A stretch of DNA of 64,000 nt from contig JANCRA010000007.1 in assembly GCA_024362935.1 (NCBI GenBank), positions 19,083,003 to 19,147,002 of the forward strand, read 5' to 3'. Below, in pieces: positions 56,201 to 60,748 of the stretch (position 1 is its first letter; each line of letters begins with the position of its first letter). The notes below the pieces were generated by a model, which was given only the letters and a program-made list of their open reading frames with translations, had not been told where the DNA came from and searched no databases. A program made the position numbers and the translations under genes. The stretch is from Setophaga petechia. Its lineage: Eukaryota > Chordata > Aves > Passeriformes > Parulidae.

Positions 56201-57966
56201 AAAGGAAAAGGTGAGTGATGATACCAATATCTGGAGTTTGTTTTTGTTTCAAAGAAGTGTTTGAACTGCTCGTCACCTTGTATGACCATCTCTACAGTTG
56301 AAGAAATTTAGAATGTTAGACATATTTTGCTTTAGTTCTGCACATTTGTTAAAAAAGTCAAGGTCTCTATTTTTAAAGCTCTGAAGAATTGGACAGGCCA
56401 TGATGGACCTTTTGCAGCACTAGGCTTTGCTCTGCAGCTCCTCACACTAAATTATTTACCTTTCCAGGAGATTGCCTTGGAAATATTCTTCAAAAATGGC
56501 TACTCCAGATTTCTTGTCTTCCATGACAGTGACCGAAATAAGATCTTTAAAAGGTAATGACTAGCTCACAATAACGTGGGAATGCTCCTGGTGATGGTTG
56601 GTATACCACTCTTATTTATCCTGGTGTCAGGTGTCTGTGTTGTGTTGCTGCAGGAGCTTTGTTTTCCAGTTTTTCCTTGAGTTTTAATGGGTTTCACTTG
56701 AGCTGTGAAATTTTTCTTTTGCAGACCTGTGGACTGTTTGGAGCATTATATAGCATTATATAGCCATTGACTTATCAAGGGATCTAACATGTAGGACTTT
56801 TCTAGCACCCAGTGATGTTGTGTGTCCCTTCATCCCAGGAAACTTTGACTGTAGCTGTTTTCCTTCCTCCCACTGAGATGAGAGCCATCTCACATCACAG
56901 TACTGGGTGAAAGAAGGATTCTTCAACCCTCATAGTATCACTAGATTCTTTAGGAATCACATATTTTTGTCTCTCGGACTTTATCTTTGTAGAGTTAACT
57001 TTTAACAATGGCATTTAAAAAAAAATTCTCCTTCTGTGCTTGTCTTGTTTAATGGAATTTGAATGTAAGACTATGAAGTGATTAATTTGCACCTTTTCTT
57101 GTATGTTATTGTCTACTGCAGCTCTGGCCATTAGATCAGGGTTGCATTCACTGGCCTCTACACAGGAAAATCCACCTCAGTACTAGTGCTTCCTGTACTA
57201 AATTTTGCAGTCCAAACTGAGCATTGGTACTGTTAATTTCTAAAGAATCATAGGAATTCCTTCTGCTCCTGAAATCTCTGAACAACTCCTATTGCAGTAT
57301 TGCATAAAAAAGTCAGTGCAGATTTTTTCTTCCTTTCCAAAGAGGCTGAATAGTGAGGCTACTTAAAATCACCAGGATCTGCCCCAGAACCAGCCCTTAT
57401 CTTTGGTGTGTTTGAGTTCTGACAAGTATTTCTTGGGGGAATCTTTCAAAGGCAGTTCATGGCAAGGTTTTGATCCTCAGTTGAAGATCATCAAAACTGT
57501 ACATTGGAAGGGTATAGTTTGTCAGATATCATAAACCCACAACAAATATGAATGGCTGAGATGAAGGTTGGTGCCTCTTTCTGCTATTTCTGCTAAATAA
57601 ATGTCTGAGTGGGTTCTTATTCTCTGACTTTAATAACACCTTAAACCAAAAAAATCCATAATCGTGTATGTAAATTCAAAGTCCTGTTGGGGAAAGAAAC
57701 TGCTTTTATCCAGCCCATAGCAACTCCTTAATATTAATGTATACTTTTGCCTGTTGTCTTGTAGCTTTGTCCTAGGTTTGAGTCTCAGGACAATGCTGTG
57801 GCTTCCTGAAGAAAGTTGTGAGGTCTTAGCAGTTATATAGATAGGTAATGTGTCCTAATAACCATTTGCATAACTATAATGTGACCTTTCATATCTCCTA
57901 TAGATTTTGCTCTTTCCAACCTGCTTTGAAGTCGAAGGGGATAACAGAAGAATCCCTAAATATAAG
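1608..57966 (+). CDS. WDFY4: WDFY4, internal part of gene (36 exons, both ends outside window)
   Basis: Large BEACH-family scaffold protein. In mammals WDFY4 acts in the cytoplasm of immune cells and is needed by type 1 conventional dendritic cells to cross-present cell-associated antigen (established knowledge). Seen here: 36 exons joined by GT/AG junctions with matching phases, 5717 nt, 1905 codons, no stop. Fragment numbering: residues 1-435 are alpha-helical N-proximal sequence, about 440-620 a concanavalin A-like lectin module, about 630-1600 helical repeats of the BEACH-protein type, 1600-1766 a charged linker, and 1767-1906 the first part of the PH-BEACH module. The BEACH domain and WD40 repeats are absent because they lie to the right. 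The paralogue WDFY3 was considered. Residue-level similarity and the nested LRRC18 both favour WDFY4. The exons appear intact, so the gene is probably functional. The individual exons are listed separately. Confidence 0.96.
4640..4905 (-). mobile_element. CR1 LINE remnant (end of ORF2, antisense)
   Basis: Read on the minus strand, this stretch decodes to the degraded C-terminal end of CR1 reverse transcriptase ORF2. Landmarks are ANKANGILA, then MASRSRxGILPLYLAQVxLHLE, then CVQFWASHYK and VQRRATR, with a stop inside. CR1 is the dominant LINE of birds and reptiles. The copy is truncated at its 5' end, lies in a WDFY4 intron in opposite orientation, and is non-functional. The boundaries are approximate. 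Confidence 0.85.
6210..6306 (+). CDS. WDFY4: WDFY4 exon 2 of window
   Basis: 97 nt, fragment residues 203-235, enters in phase 2 and leaves in phase 0 (donor GTGAGT). It encodes the conserved HPGAVCVMVRLLPKLY segment. The acceptor is a tandem CAGCAG: splicing at 6210 or 6213 would give Asn-Arg or Lys at the junction, and both keep the frame. The following 4533-nt intron holds a 22-bp tandem duplication at 9941-9984. I recognise no mobile element or gene in the rest of it. Confidence 0.94.
9941..9984. repeat. Perfect 22-bp tandem duplication
   Basis: Two identical adjacent 22-bp copies (9941-9962 and 9963-9984), each beginning AAATTGTCCTG and ending GGCTTTG, lie in a WDFY4 intron. With no differences between them, the duplication should be recent, or it is a sequencing or assembly artefact. 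Confidence 0.9.
10840..11054 (+). CDS. WDFY4: WDFY4 exon 3 of window
   Basis: 215 nt, residues 236-307, phase 0 to phase 2 (donor GTATAA). It encodes the strongly conserved LVKSEKSRQVMCECGLL and FEKLASQA.EPHVLR segments of WDFY4 and continues directly into exon 4 (RQFL). The following 885-nt intron contains A/T runs only. Confidence 0.95.
11940..12040 (+). CDS. WDFY4: WDFY4 exon 4 of window
   Basis: 101 nt, residues 307-341, phase 2 to phase 1 (acceptor TTAG, donor GTAAGC). It begins RQFLWLG, matching RQFLGLG of the mammalian protein. It then encodes a Ser/Thr/Lys-rich linker that diverges quickly between species. The following 961-nt intron shows nothing recognisable. Confidence 0.92.
13002..13209 (+). 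CDS. WDFY4: WDFY4 exon 5 of window
   Basis: 208 nt, residues 341-410, phase 1 to phase 2. The first half is a variable linker. The second half carries the conserved ALQTAMSLISMTSPRN and LAPSFVEFDMSMEGYG motifs that precede the lectin module in WDFY3 and WDFY4. The donor GTACTG is weak, but the frame and the next exon require it. The next intron is only 270 nt. Confidence 0.95.
13480..13556 (+). CDS. WDFY4: WDFY4 exon 6 of window
   Basis: 77 nt, residues 410-436, phase 2 to phase 1 (donor GTGAGC). It encodes CLYLPTLATVMGSS followed by SVSGGTGTG, the lead-in to the lectin module. The following 690-nt intron shows nothing recognisable. Confidence 0.94.
14247..14465 (+). CDS. WDFY4: WDFY4 exon 7 of window (lectin-like module, first half)
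   Basis: 219 nt, residues 436-509, phase 1 to phase 1 (donor GTAAGG). GLTLSCWFLVSKFG, PLRFLTIVRH and the VCFSVSF and LSLVIST strands have the look of the concanavalin A-like beta-sandwich found N-terminal to PH-BEACH modules. Its ligand is unknown. The following 998-nt intron shows nothing recognisable. Confidence 0.95.
15464..15648 (+). CDS. WDFY4: WDFY4 exon 8 of window (lectin-like module, second half)
   Basis: 185 nt, residues 509-570, phase 1 to phase 0 (donor GTAAAG). It encodes CGKLLVTGQWHHLTVTVAKE and then VSAYINGQMLGSAK. This is the typical 'W-hydrophobic-H-L...NG' pattern of LamG/ConA-like folds. The next intron (15649-18537, 2889 nt) carries an endogenous-retrovirus LTR near its 3' end. 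Confidence 0.95.
17846..18412 (+). mobile_element. Solo LTR of an avian endogenous retrovirus
   Basis: About 567 bp, starting TG (TGTTGTGGTGGGTTGACC) and ending CA, flanked on both sides by TAAT (17842-17845 and 18413-18416), a likely 4-bp target duplication. Landmarks shared with a common avian LTR family, as I remember it, are the opening GTGGGTTGACCTTGGCTGGA, the segment TATGGAATAT...GGGTCAGCTGGCC, and CACCCCCAGCC. No gag, pol or env sequence is attached, so it is a decayed solo LTR. It lies in sense orientation, ending 125 nt before the next WDFY4 exon. The family name is not settled. Confidence 0.8.
18538..18769 (+). CDS. WDFY4: WDFY4 exon 9 of window
   Basis: 232 nt, residues 571-648, phase 0 to phase 1 (acceptor TTTGCAG, donor GTATGT). 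It completes the lectin-like module (VDVYGYIATPRIWKQKSSL) and adds the well-conserved LGPTHLFEEAISMET and KLGPQYCSNFQAV segments. The following 1979-nt intron has an AT-rich hairpin at 19240-19265 and no mobile element that I recognise. Confidence 0.96.
19240..19265. repeat. AT-rich perfect hairpin
   Basis: 11-bp inverted repeat with a 4-base loop: arms 19240-19250 (AACATATTAAT) and 19255-19265 (ATTAATATGTT). It sits among partial direct repeats of TATGCTTCAA/GCTTCAATTATT (about 19209-19278). It is probably a local rearrangement in the intron. Confidence 0.8.
20749..20900 (+). CDS. WDFY4: WDFY4 exon 10 of window
   Basis: 152 nt, residues 648-698, phase 1 to phase 0. It encodes VAEDKISFGINAV and YNEVDGRLIAKE, matching mammalian WDFY4. 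The donor GTCACA is weak, but ending at codon GAG is required for a clean join to the next exon. The following 486-nt intron shows nothing recognisable. Confidence 0.93.
21387..21498 (+). CDS. WDFY4: WDFY4 exon 11 of window
   Basis: 112 nt, residues 699-736, phase 0 to phase 1 (donor GTAAAT). It encodes INSRDSSTPIFLAKN followed by AGHLSGSLRTIGSVAVGQ, which is highly conserved across WDFY3 and WDFY4. The intron that follows is only 111 nt. Confidence 0.95.
21610..21800 (+). CDS. WDFY4: WDFY4 exon 12 of window
   Basis: 191 nt, residues 736-799, phase 1 to phase 0 (donor GTAGAT). It encodes FQSSPAATSLNFIGGPAILL and DDHTMYAAVKVLNSIL, a signature region of the family. It is GC-richer than its surroundings. 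The following 1499-nt intron (21801-23299) is AT-rich with nothing recognised. Confidence 0.96.
23300..23452 (+). CDS. WDFY4: WDFY4 exon 13 of window
   Basis: 153 nt, residues 800-850, phase 0 to 0 (acceptor TCTTTTCAG, donor GTACAA). It encodes LLKRKTRLLNNRILQLIFSL and FQYVLCNFE, typical helical-repeat sequence. The following 346-nt intron includes a locally GC-rich stretch (about 23575-23690) that I cannot assign to a repeat family. Confidence 0.95.
23799..23872 (+). CDS. WDFY4: WDFY4 exon 14 of window
   Basis: 74 nt, residues 851-875, phase 0 to phase 2 (donor GTATAA). It encodes LWMKAPENLDLVLLSHLVEI, equivalent to LWMNTADNLEL in mammals. The following 791-nt intron shows nothing recognisable. 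Confidence 0.93.
24664..24825 (+). CDS. WDFY4: WDFY4 exon 15 of window
   Basis: 162 nt, residues 875-929, phase 2 to phase 2 (acceptor TTTTTTTACAG, donor GTAACC). It encodes VPKLVFLFNDPEISS and ILSHLLQGYFNTRDVLR. The following 2155-nt intron contains a sense CR1 3' end at about 26375-26807. Confidence 0.94.
26375..26807 (+). mobile_element. CR1 LINE remnant (3' end, sense)
   Basis: The typical CR1 3' sequence is legible: GGGCCACGAAGATGAAGAG, GTTCAGCCTGGACAAGAGGA, GAGATTAGAAAAAGGTTCTT, GTGGTCAGGTACTGGAACAG. It ends near ACATTCTGTGACC, a degraded form of the CR1 tail unit. It is 5'-truncated, has no intact reading frame, and has the same orientation as WDFY4. It ends about 170 nt before the next exon. 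The boundaries are approximate. Confidence 0.9.
26981..27072 (+). CDS. WDFY4: WDFY4 exon 16 of window
   Basis: 92 nt, residues 929-960, phase 2 to phase 1 (acceptor CTCTACTAG, donor GTGAGG). It encodes RIGLFLVYTLKPSSVDENQI, nearly identical to the mammalian sequence. The following 809-nt intron shows nothing recognisable. Confidence 0.95.
27882..27981 (+). CDS. WDFY4: WDFY4 exon 17 of window
   Basis: 100 nt, residues 960-993, phase 1 to phase 2 (donor GTAAGT). It encodes NQTSGKTICLRNQLLRMLLD, matching the mammalian SGKTIWLRNQLLEMLL. The following 820-nt intron shows nothing recognisable. Confidence 0.95.
28802..29007 (+). CDS. WDFY4: WDFY4 exon 18 of window
   Basis: 206 nt, residues 993-1062, phase 2 to phase 1 (donor GTATGT). 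It encodes FLALGPDWFLLFTQSYLH and VLGIKLLLCFL, a conserved amphipathic helical stretch. The following 569-nt intron shows nothing recognisable. Confidence 0.95.
29577..29746 (+). CDS. WDFY4: WDFY4 exon 19 of window
   Basis: 170 nt, residues 1062-1118, phase 1 to phase 0 (donor GTATGG). It encodes LTDHVHIPEVYLVVAELFLA followed by a Pro-rich TPPSEPPEAVK. The following 329-nt intron is AT-rich. Confidence 0.95.
30076..30201 (+). CDS. WDFY4: WDFY4 exon 20 of window
   Basis: 126 nt, residues 1119-1160, phase 0 to 0 (acceptor TGTGTAG, donor GTAAGT). It encodes KDLESMLQWILQHHHRENVL and CAEAAVLLLEMV. Its length is a multiple of three, so skipping it would keep the frame. The following 449-nt intron shows nothing recognisable. 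Confidence 0.95.
30651..30812 (+). CDS. WDFY4: WDFY4 exon 21 of window
   Basis: 162 nt, residues 1161-1214, phase 0 to 0 (donor GTATGT). It encodes VIEFLCLIYHSYTQDPVWH and DFLKALAMIAFHSG, matching mammalian FLSLVHRTYPQDPAW. The next intron is only 112 nt. Confidence 0.95.
30925..31122 (+). CDS. WDFY4: WDFY4 exon 22 of window
   Basis: 198 nt, residues 1215-1280, phase 0 to 0. The first half is a low-complexity Gly/Ser/Pro linker that varies between species. The second half encodes KKQVWDFVRVLLMDSLLN and HPLELLLE. The donor GTTTAT is weak, but the frame and the next exon (ASPEDATS) support it. The following 1034-nt intron shows nothing recognisable. Confidence 0.91.
32157..32274 (+). CDS. WDFY4: WDFY4 exon 23 of window
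   Basis: 118 nt, residues 1281-1320, phase 0 to phase 1 (donor GTGAGT). It encodes ASPEDATSEQ and TKVLLSAMDVFQVTSQG, paralleling mammalian SEVLLSAMELFHMTSGG. The following 575-nt intron shows nothing recognisable. Confidence 0.94.
32850..33007 (+). CDS. WDFY4: WDFY4 exon 24 of window
   Basis: 158 nt, residues 1320-1372, phase 1 to phase 0. It encodes MNIAYFVQKLVEKLSSRMF and LKQILIFIAKQITC. The donor is placed at TGT|GTGAGT (33007/33008) because the next exon continues VLESSVSQ in frame. The following 439-nt intron shows nothing recognisable. Confidence 0.94.
33447..33685 (+). CDS. WDFY4: WDFY4 exon 25 of window
   Basis: 239 nt, residues 1373-1452, phase 0 to phase 2 (acceptor TTTTCACAG, donor GTACAA). 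It encodes SALYSCLNRAILYCLSRPQQ and QEQWDIIFATYNSNSNFVIC, strongly conserved. The following 1747-nt intron shows no repeat family that I can name. Confidence 0.96.
35433..35542 (+). CDS. WDFY4: WDFY4 exon 26 of window
   Basis: 110 nt, residues 1452-1489, phase 2 to phase 1 (strong pyrimidine tract 35395-35425, donor GTAACT). It encodes EGFGVDAKPKLASHHQIFLA and then an acidic PSEEERGSLPTPDD, matching mammalian EGFGLEPKPRMSTYHQVFLS in register. The following 951-nt intron shows nothing recognisable. Confidence 0.95.
36494..36685 (+). CDS. WDFY4: WDFY4 exon 27 of window
   Basis: 192 nt, residues 1489-1553, phase 1 to phase 1. It encodes WKQLISQRRQALEDIYKMDL and TPLWEEIMTKAWQHLL. The donor GTCTCT is weak, though the join to the next exon (SEKKLL) is clear by comparison with mammals. 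The following 555-nt intron shows nothing recognisable. Confidence 0.93.
37241..37380 (+). CDS. WDFY4: WDFY4 exon 28 of window
   Basis: 140 nt, residues 1553-1599, phase 1 to phase 0 (acceptor TTTTCCCTTGCAG, donor GTAAAT). It encodes SEKKLLQNKAGSSLSQSKHN and SLSSAIRFIPGR, a Ser-rich linker. The next intron is 8893 nt and is described separately. Confidence 0.93.
40600..41100. other. Candidate conserved non-coding element
   Basis: AT-rich, non-repetitive and non-coding. It contains four TAATTA homeodomain-type cores, at 40686-40691, 40699-40704, 40707-40712 and 40796-40801, and several further TTAAT/ATTAAT words. The texture resembles vertebrate conserved non-coding elements rather than transposon debris. 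Conservation itself cannot be seen from one sequence. Confidence 0.3.
42865..42878. repeat. Short (CA)n microsatellite
   Basis: About seven CA units, preceded by a short GTGTGTATG run. It lies in the 8.9-kb WDFY4 intron. Confidence 0.85.
43423..43488 (+). mobile_element. CR1 LINE tail fragment (sense)
   Basis: GGTTGTAACTGGGTATCTTTAAGGTCCTGTCCAACGCAAACC followed by ATTCTATGATTCTTTGATG is the CR1 3' end with two copies of its tail unit. Only the last ~65 bp are recognisable, a very short 5'-truncated insertion or the remnant of a longer, older copy. Confidence 0.85.
46274..46351 (+). CDS. WDFY4: WDFY4 exon 29 of window
   Basis: 78 nt, residues 1600-1625, phase 0 to 0 (acceptor CTTCTAG, donor GTAAAG). 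It encodes FVSCMEQYRRVGQELYASLY, nearly identical to mammals. The following 931-nt intron has a long T run at about 46643-46660 and nothing else notable. Confidence 0.95.
47283..47486 (+). CDS. WDFY4: WDFY4 exon 30 of window
   Basis: 204 nt, residues 1626-1693, phase 0 to 0 (acceptor TCCCACAG, donor GTAGAA). It encodes SKAAKDWMILEEQLFYRGGP and YEGPSRMRRRIQ, a Trp/Arg-rich linker before the PH-BEACH module. The following 867-nt intron starts with an antisense CR1 tail (47536-47605). Confidence 0.94.
47536..47605 (-). mobile_element. CR1 LINE tail fragment (antisense)
   Basis: TTCATAGAATTAGATAAACATTAAGGTTGGAAAGACCTTCAACAGCAGAGTCCAACC is the reverse complement of a CR1-type 3' end (AAGGTCTTTCCAACCT... 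then ATTCTATGA). It starts about 50 nt after the WDFY4 exon 30 donor. Its far boundary is unclear. Confidence 0.7.
48354..48405 (+). CDS. WDFY4: WDFY4 exon 31 of window (52-nt mini-exon)
   Basis: 52 nt, residues 1694-1711, phase 0 to phase 1 (acceptor TTTACAG, donor GTAACC). It encodes VVLGNRNETTSPTEVNPG. It is required because exon 30 ends in phase 0 while exon 32 needs one extra base before its first codon. The sequence is poorly conserved linker, so the support is splice sites plus phase rather than similarity. Confidence 0.75.
49265..49431 (+). CDS. WDFY4: WDFY4 exon 32 of window
   Basis: 167 nt, residues 1711-1766, phase 1 to phase 0 (acceptor CATATAG, donor GTAGGA). It encodes CNQLTFFPALHESFHSEDFL and ERQIILQEF, the conserved entry to the PH-BEACH module. 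The following 4094-nt intron holds an inverted repeat (50180-50220), a TG repeat (about 50876-50898) and a GATA-site cluster (52387-52419). Confidence 0.95.
50180..50220. repeat. 11-bp inverted repeat
   Basis: The arms GTTGTCAATTT (50180-50190) and AAATTGACAAC (50210-50220) are perfect reverse complements with 19 nt between them. It is intronic. I see no target duplication and no transposon identity. Confidence 0.75.
50876..50898. repeat. Interrupted (TG)n microsatellite
   Basis: A run of TG units broken by one TCAG, in a WDFY4 intron. Likely length-variable and of no evident function. Confidence 0.8.
52387..52419 (+). promoter_or_regulatory. Cluster of five GATA-factor-type motifs
   Basis: AGATAA/AGATAG occurs at 52387-52392, 52392-52397, 52398-52403, 52403-52408 and 52414-52419, all on the + strand. 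The array may simply be a degenerate GATAA-type microsatellite. It also has the form of a dense binding site for GATA factors, which act in blood-cell lineages where WDFY4 is expressed in mammals. A regulatory role is inference only. Confidence 0.35.
53526..53674 (+). CDS. WDFY4: WDFY4 exon 33 of window (PH-BEACH start)
   Basis: 149 nt, residues 1767-1816, phase 0 to phase 2 (acceptor CATCCTAG, donor GTGAGT). It encodes VQGHTALEGVLLFGQEHFYI and VYCTRHCLS, the first strands of the PH-like fold that packs against the BEACH domain. The following 1134-nt intron shows nothing recognisable. Confidence 0.96.
54809..54929 (+). CDS. WDFY4: WDFY4 exon 34 of window (PH-BEACH)
   Basis: 121 nt, residues 1816-1856, phase 2 to phase 0 (acceptor CTCCTCCAG, donor GTAGGA). 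It encodes ISDPFIFNLCHKD and SYQDIKEIHQMRFLLQ, matching mammalian WDFY4. The following 1538-nt intron shows nothing recognisable. Confidence 0.96.
56468..56553 (+). CDS. WDFY4: WDFY4 exon 35 of window (PH-BEACH)
   Basis: 86 nt, residues 1857-1885, phase 0 to phase 2 (acceptor TTTCCAG, donor GTAATG). It encodes EIALEIFFKNGYSRFLVFHD, the characteristic 'alEiFf.nG.s.flvF' strand-helix of PH-BEACH modules. The following 1350-nt intron contains a 10-bp direct repeat, AGCATTATAT twice at 56742-56761, and nothing else recognised. Confidence 0.96.
57904..57966 (+). CDS. WDFY4: WDFY4 exon 36 of window, last one visible
   Basis: 63 nt, residues 1885-1906, phase 2 to phase 2 (acceptor CTCCTATAG, donor GTAAAA). 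It encodes RFCSFQPALKSKGITEESLN, matching mammalian FCSFQPSLKGKATSEDTL. The next exon should begin with a Tyr-Pro-Gly-like segment leading into the BEACH domain. I could not find it before base 64000, so this intron exceeds 6 kb. Confidence 0.94.
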
Positions 57967-58650
57967 GTAAAACGTAGGAAATACTGGATAATTGTAATAA
58001 GTGCAATTATGTGAATAAGTTTTACCTTTAAAAAGCATACAGAAACATACCTATTTGTATCCATCCTTCTAAAGATTCAAAGGTGTTACTAGGACTTCAA
58101 AAAGCATTCTAGCATACTTCATCACAGTATGAAGATGAGTGTCAAAAAGCTGACTTTCCATAGATGATTAATAATGGTTATCTCCTTTGTATCACTTTAT
58201 TGATAAACTCTACACAAATGGTTACTGTGGGAAGAGATAGTGAGGTGAGGACAGAGCTAATCCATAATGCTTTTGCATAACAACCTCTTCATTGCATGCT
58301 CAGGGCAGACAGTGATGTACATATGGATGTTTCGGCATGTTCTATTAGCTGCACAGAGGAGATTCTAACTTGTCCCTTAGATTTACTGTTGCAGGAAAAA
58401 AGTTTTCTCCTAGTGTGAGGTGCTTGAGAGAATGTTTCATGGGTTCCATGAGTCAGAGTAACTTTTCTCAATTTAGGTATCTGGGGAGCACAGCCCTAAG
58501 TGCCTAATTGGTGTCCTCTGAAATGATTTCTGAGGCTGGAATTTGTTGAGACCTGAGGTGCACACTGCCCCTGAGTTGTTGCAGCCTGTCAGCTATATCC
58601 ATTTTAATTTTCAGTCCACCTGTTTCAGATCATTACCACTCTGGTAAGCG

Positions 58651-58674
58651 AGCACTTTCAGTGCTGAAAGTGCT
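58651..58674. repeat. Near-perfect palindrome (11-bp arms, 2-base spacer)
   Basis: AGCACTTTCAG (58651-58661), TG, CTGAAAGTGCT (58664-58674). It reads as two back-to-back half-sites or a tight hairpin. No protein or RNA is known to me that would explain it here. Confidence 0.8.
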
Positions 58675-60315
58675 TTCACTTTTATCAGCTGGCTAAAAGT
58701 ATCAGTGCAATGTGGAACCAGCTCCAGCTAGAGCCTAACCTAAGGCAGAGGAGATGGCTGGCTGTGGAGCATGACATCTGTTCTGTGTAAACAGCAACTG
58801 ACTCTAGGATTTACTTTCCCCCTGCTTGCTGGGAGCTCAAGGGATGTGACTGTCTTGAGAGAAGATGCACTAGAGCTTAAAGAAATTTGGGCATTAACTG
58901 GGCTGGTGGTTATTGGAAGAAACACTTGACTCATGGTTGATCTCAGAATTTGAGACAGGCTGCATCCCTTAGGTCCAAAGTAGCCCGTCCTGAATTCCAG
59001 TAAGGCTCTGCCTTTAGTTCTTTTTCCACTGGCTGAGAGAAGCCCCTGCACAACTTATTCACTCTGAGAATGTAGAGGGCCTTTGGTATAGCTTTGGCTG
59101 GACCATGTCAGAGCATGAACTGAAATAAAATAAATGTAAAGTTTATTTAAATCCCTGCCTAGGTATTGAAGCCAGAAAAGTTGTGTTAAAGTGGAAAGTT
59201 AGAGAAAATTACCTCAGTAGCTATGCTTCCCTTTTCCAGTCAGAACTAATGGACTGAGGACCTGATGAGTTTACTCTTCCCTTGTTTGAATTGGGGAGCT
59301 GTTTCAGAGCTAGAAAATTTCAAAAGCAGCATTTGGGGCTTCTTCCCCATCTAAGGGGAGAATGGCAAACTTCCCCATCTTTGCAGCTTTTCCTGCCATA
59401 CCTGAGACAAGGAGGCAGGCCAGATTAAATTCTTTGCCCAGACACATTACTAATAATTGCACAGTTGAAGCATGGGAAGAAGAAATTACTAGTTTGATGC
59501 ATCATAGGACATTGAGGTAATAGAATTTCTTGGAAATCCCTTATCAGTTTTTCCACCTAGTCCATAGGAAACACGCAGGAGTTTCCAGGCTCTACTGTAG
59601 TCATTTAAAAAATAAAGTGCTCCTGGCATTTTATTCTTCATTCAAATATATTTAAAAGTTTGCTGTCACCATAGGTTATTATGGCCACTGCGAGCCCTTC
59701 TCATGTCATGGCTGAGTTCTTTTATAATCTGCTCATTGCTTGTCCCTGTATTTTGCTGTTTCCAGGATGTCAGCACTCTCTGCCCTAAGGATGTGATTTC
59801 AGCAAGGGAATGTGTGTGCTGAGGTGCACACATCTGTATGTACATGTCAACAGAAAGCTAAAAGTGCTGTGGAGGTACCAGGCTTGACTTTGTCAATGCA
59901 GAAGCTGACTCTTGGATAATGGAAAACAGTGACTCTTCTCTTAATCACTTTAGTCACTGCTTAAGTGATAAGCCTGGGACCCTTAAAAAGATAAATATTT
60001 TTCCTACCCCTTCTACATCCTCCTTGGAGAGAGTCTTAGGGGCCAGAAAAATGCTATGAGTACAGGCAGTCATGCTAATGGTGTTGTACAAGTTGGAGAT
60101 TGATGCATCTAGGTATAGCACTCAAAATTCCAAAGAACTTGCAGAATCTGGCCTCTTGATGGCAACCAGAATCACTGACTATCTCTAAGAGTAGTGTTTG
60201 TACTTAGTTACTCCTGAGCATAACACTTGTGTTTGCTGCCTCTGCTGAATTGGAACAGGCTCACAGTTCCTACACTGGCAGTGCCTGAGAGCTTGGTGGC
60301 AGCCACCAGCAGCAG

Positions 60316-60396
60316 AAAGTTCCCAGGTCTTTTCCTTTTCCTCCAAATGGTATTTAAAGTTCCCAGGTCTTTTCCTTTTCCTCCAAATGGTATTTA
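60316..60396. repeat. Perfect 40-bp tandem duplication
   Basis: Two adjacent copies of a 40-bp pyrimidine-rich unit (60316-60355 and 60356-60395, with base 60396 continuing the match). Each contains TTCCCAGGTCTTTTCC and CTCCAAATGGTATTT. Identity is complete, so it is a recent duplication, a polymorphism or an assembly artefact. It lies about 350 nt beyond the 3' end of LRRC18. Confidence 0.92.
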
Positions 60397-60727
60397 CTGA
60401 GACTAGTTCAACTGTGTCTCACCCTATGAAAATGAGCGGAAATAATATTTGGGGCTTAATGATGGGAATGGATTTAGTAGAAAAACCTATTGTTTAAAAG
60501 ATCCTTTCACTAGACACTGCACACACAAAAGACCCCAAAAAGCCCAAACATGGAGAACATGTTGTAGGGACTGGCCCAGATGTAAATAGCCTTTTCCAAA
60601 TACTCATCTGGTTTAGTTGTTGTGGTTTTCATTCTAGAGACCACAGATATCTATGTTGTGTTCTAAAACCAAGCTGATCTTTAAAGAGCAGAACTGCAGG
60701 AAAACAGAGGAGGAGGGAAGTCAGCTT

Positions 60728-60733
60728 TTTATT
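60728..60733 (-). promoter_or_regulatory. LRRC18: Candidate LRRC18 polyadenylation signal (AATAAA)
   Basis: AATAAA on the minus strand, only 15 nt after the LRRC18 stop codon (60749-60751). If used, the 3' UTR would be about 30-45 nt. No other AATAAA was noticed in the next few hundred bases on that strand. Confidence 0.5.
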
Positions 60734-60748
60734 TGCTTGGGCTGGACT

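Larger units (their letters stand above)
57967..60748 (+). other. WDFY4 intron, part before LRRC18
   Basis: No exon is seen on either strand. It includes a tight palindromic hairpin at 58651-58674, a 40-bp tandem duplication at 60316-60396, and the probable LRRC18 polyadenylation signal at 60728-60733. The remainder is plain intron sequence. Confidence 0.7.

Noticed and set aside
1608..57966. Assignment to the paralogue WDFY3
   Set aside because: The exon-by-exon sequence fits WDFY4 better, and the nested LRRC18 is a WDFY4-locus marker.
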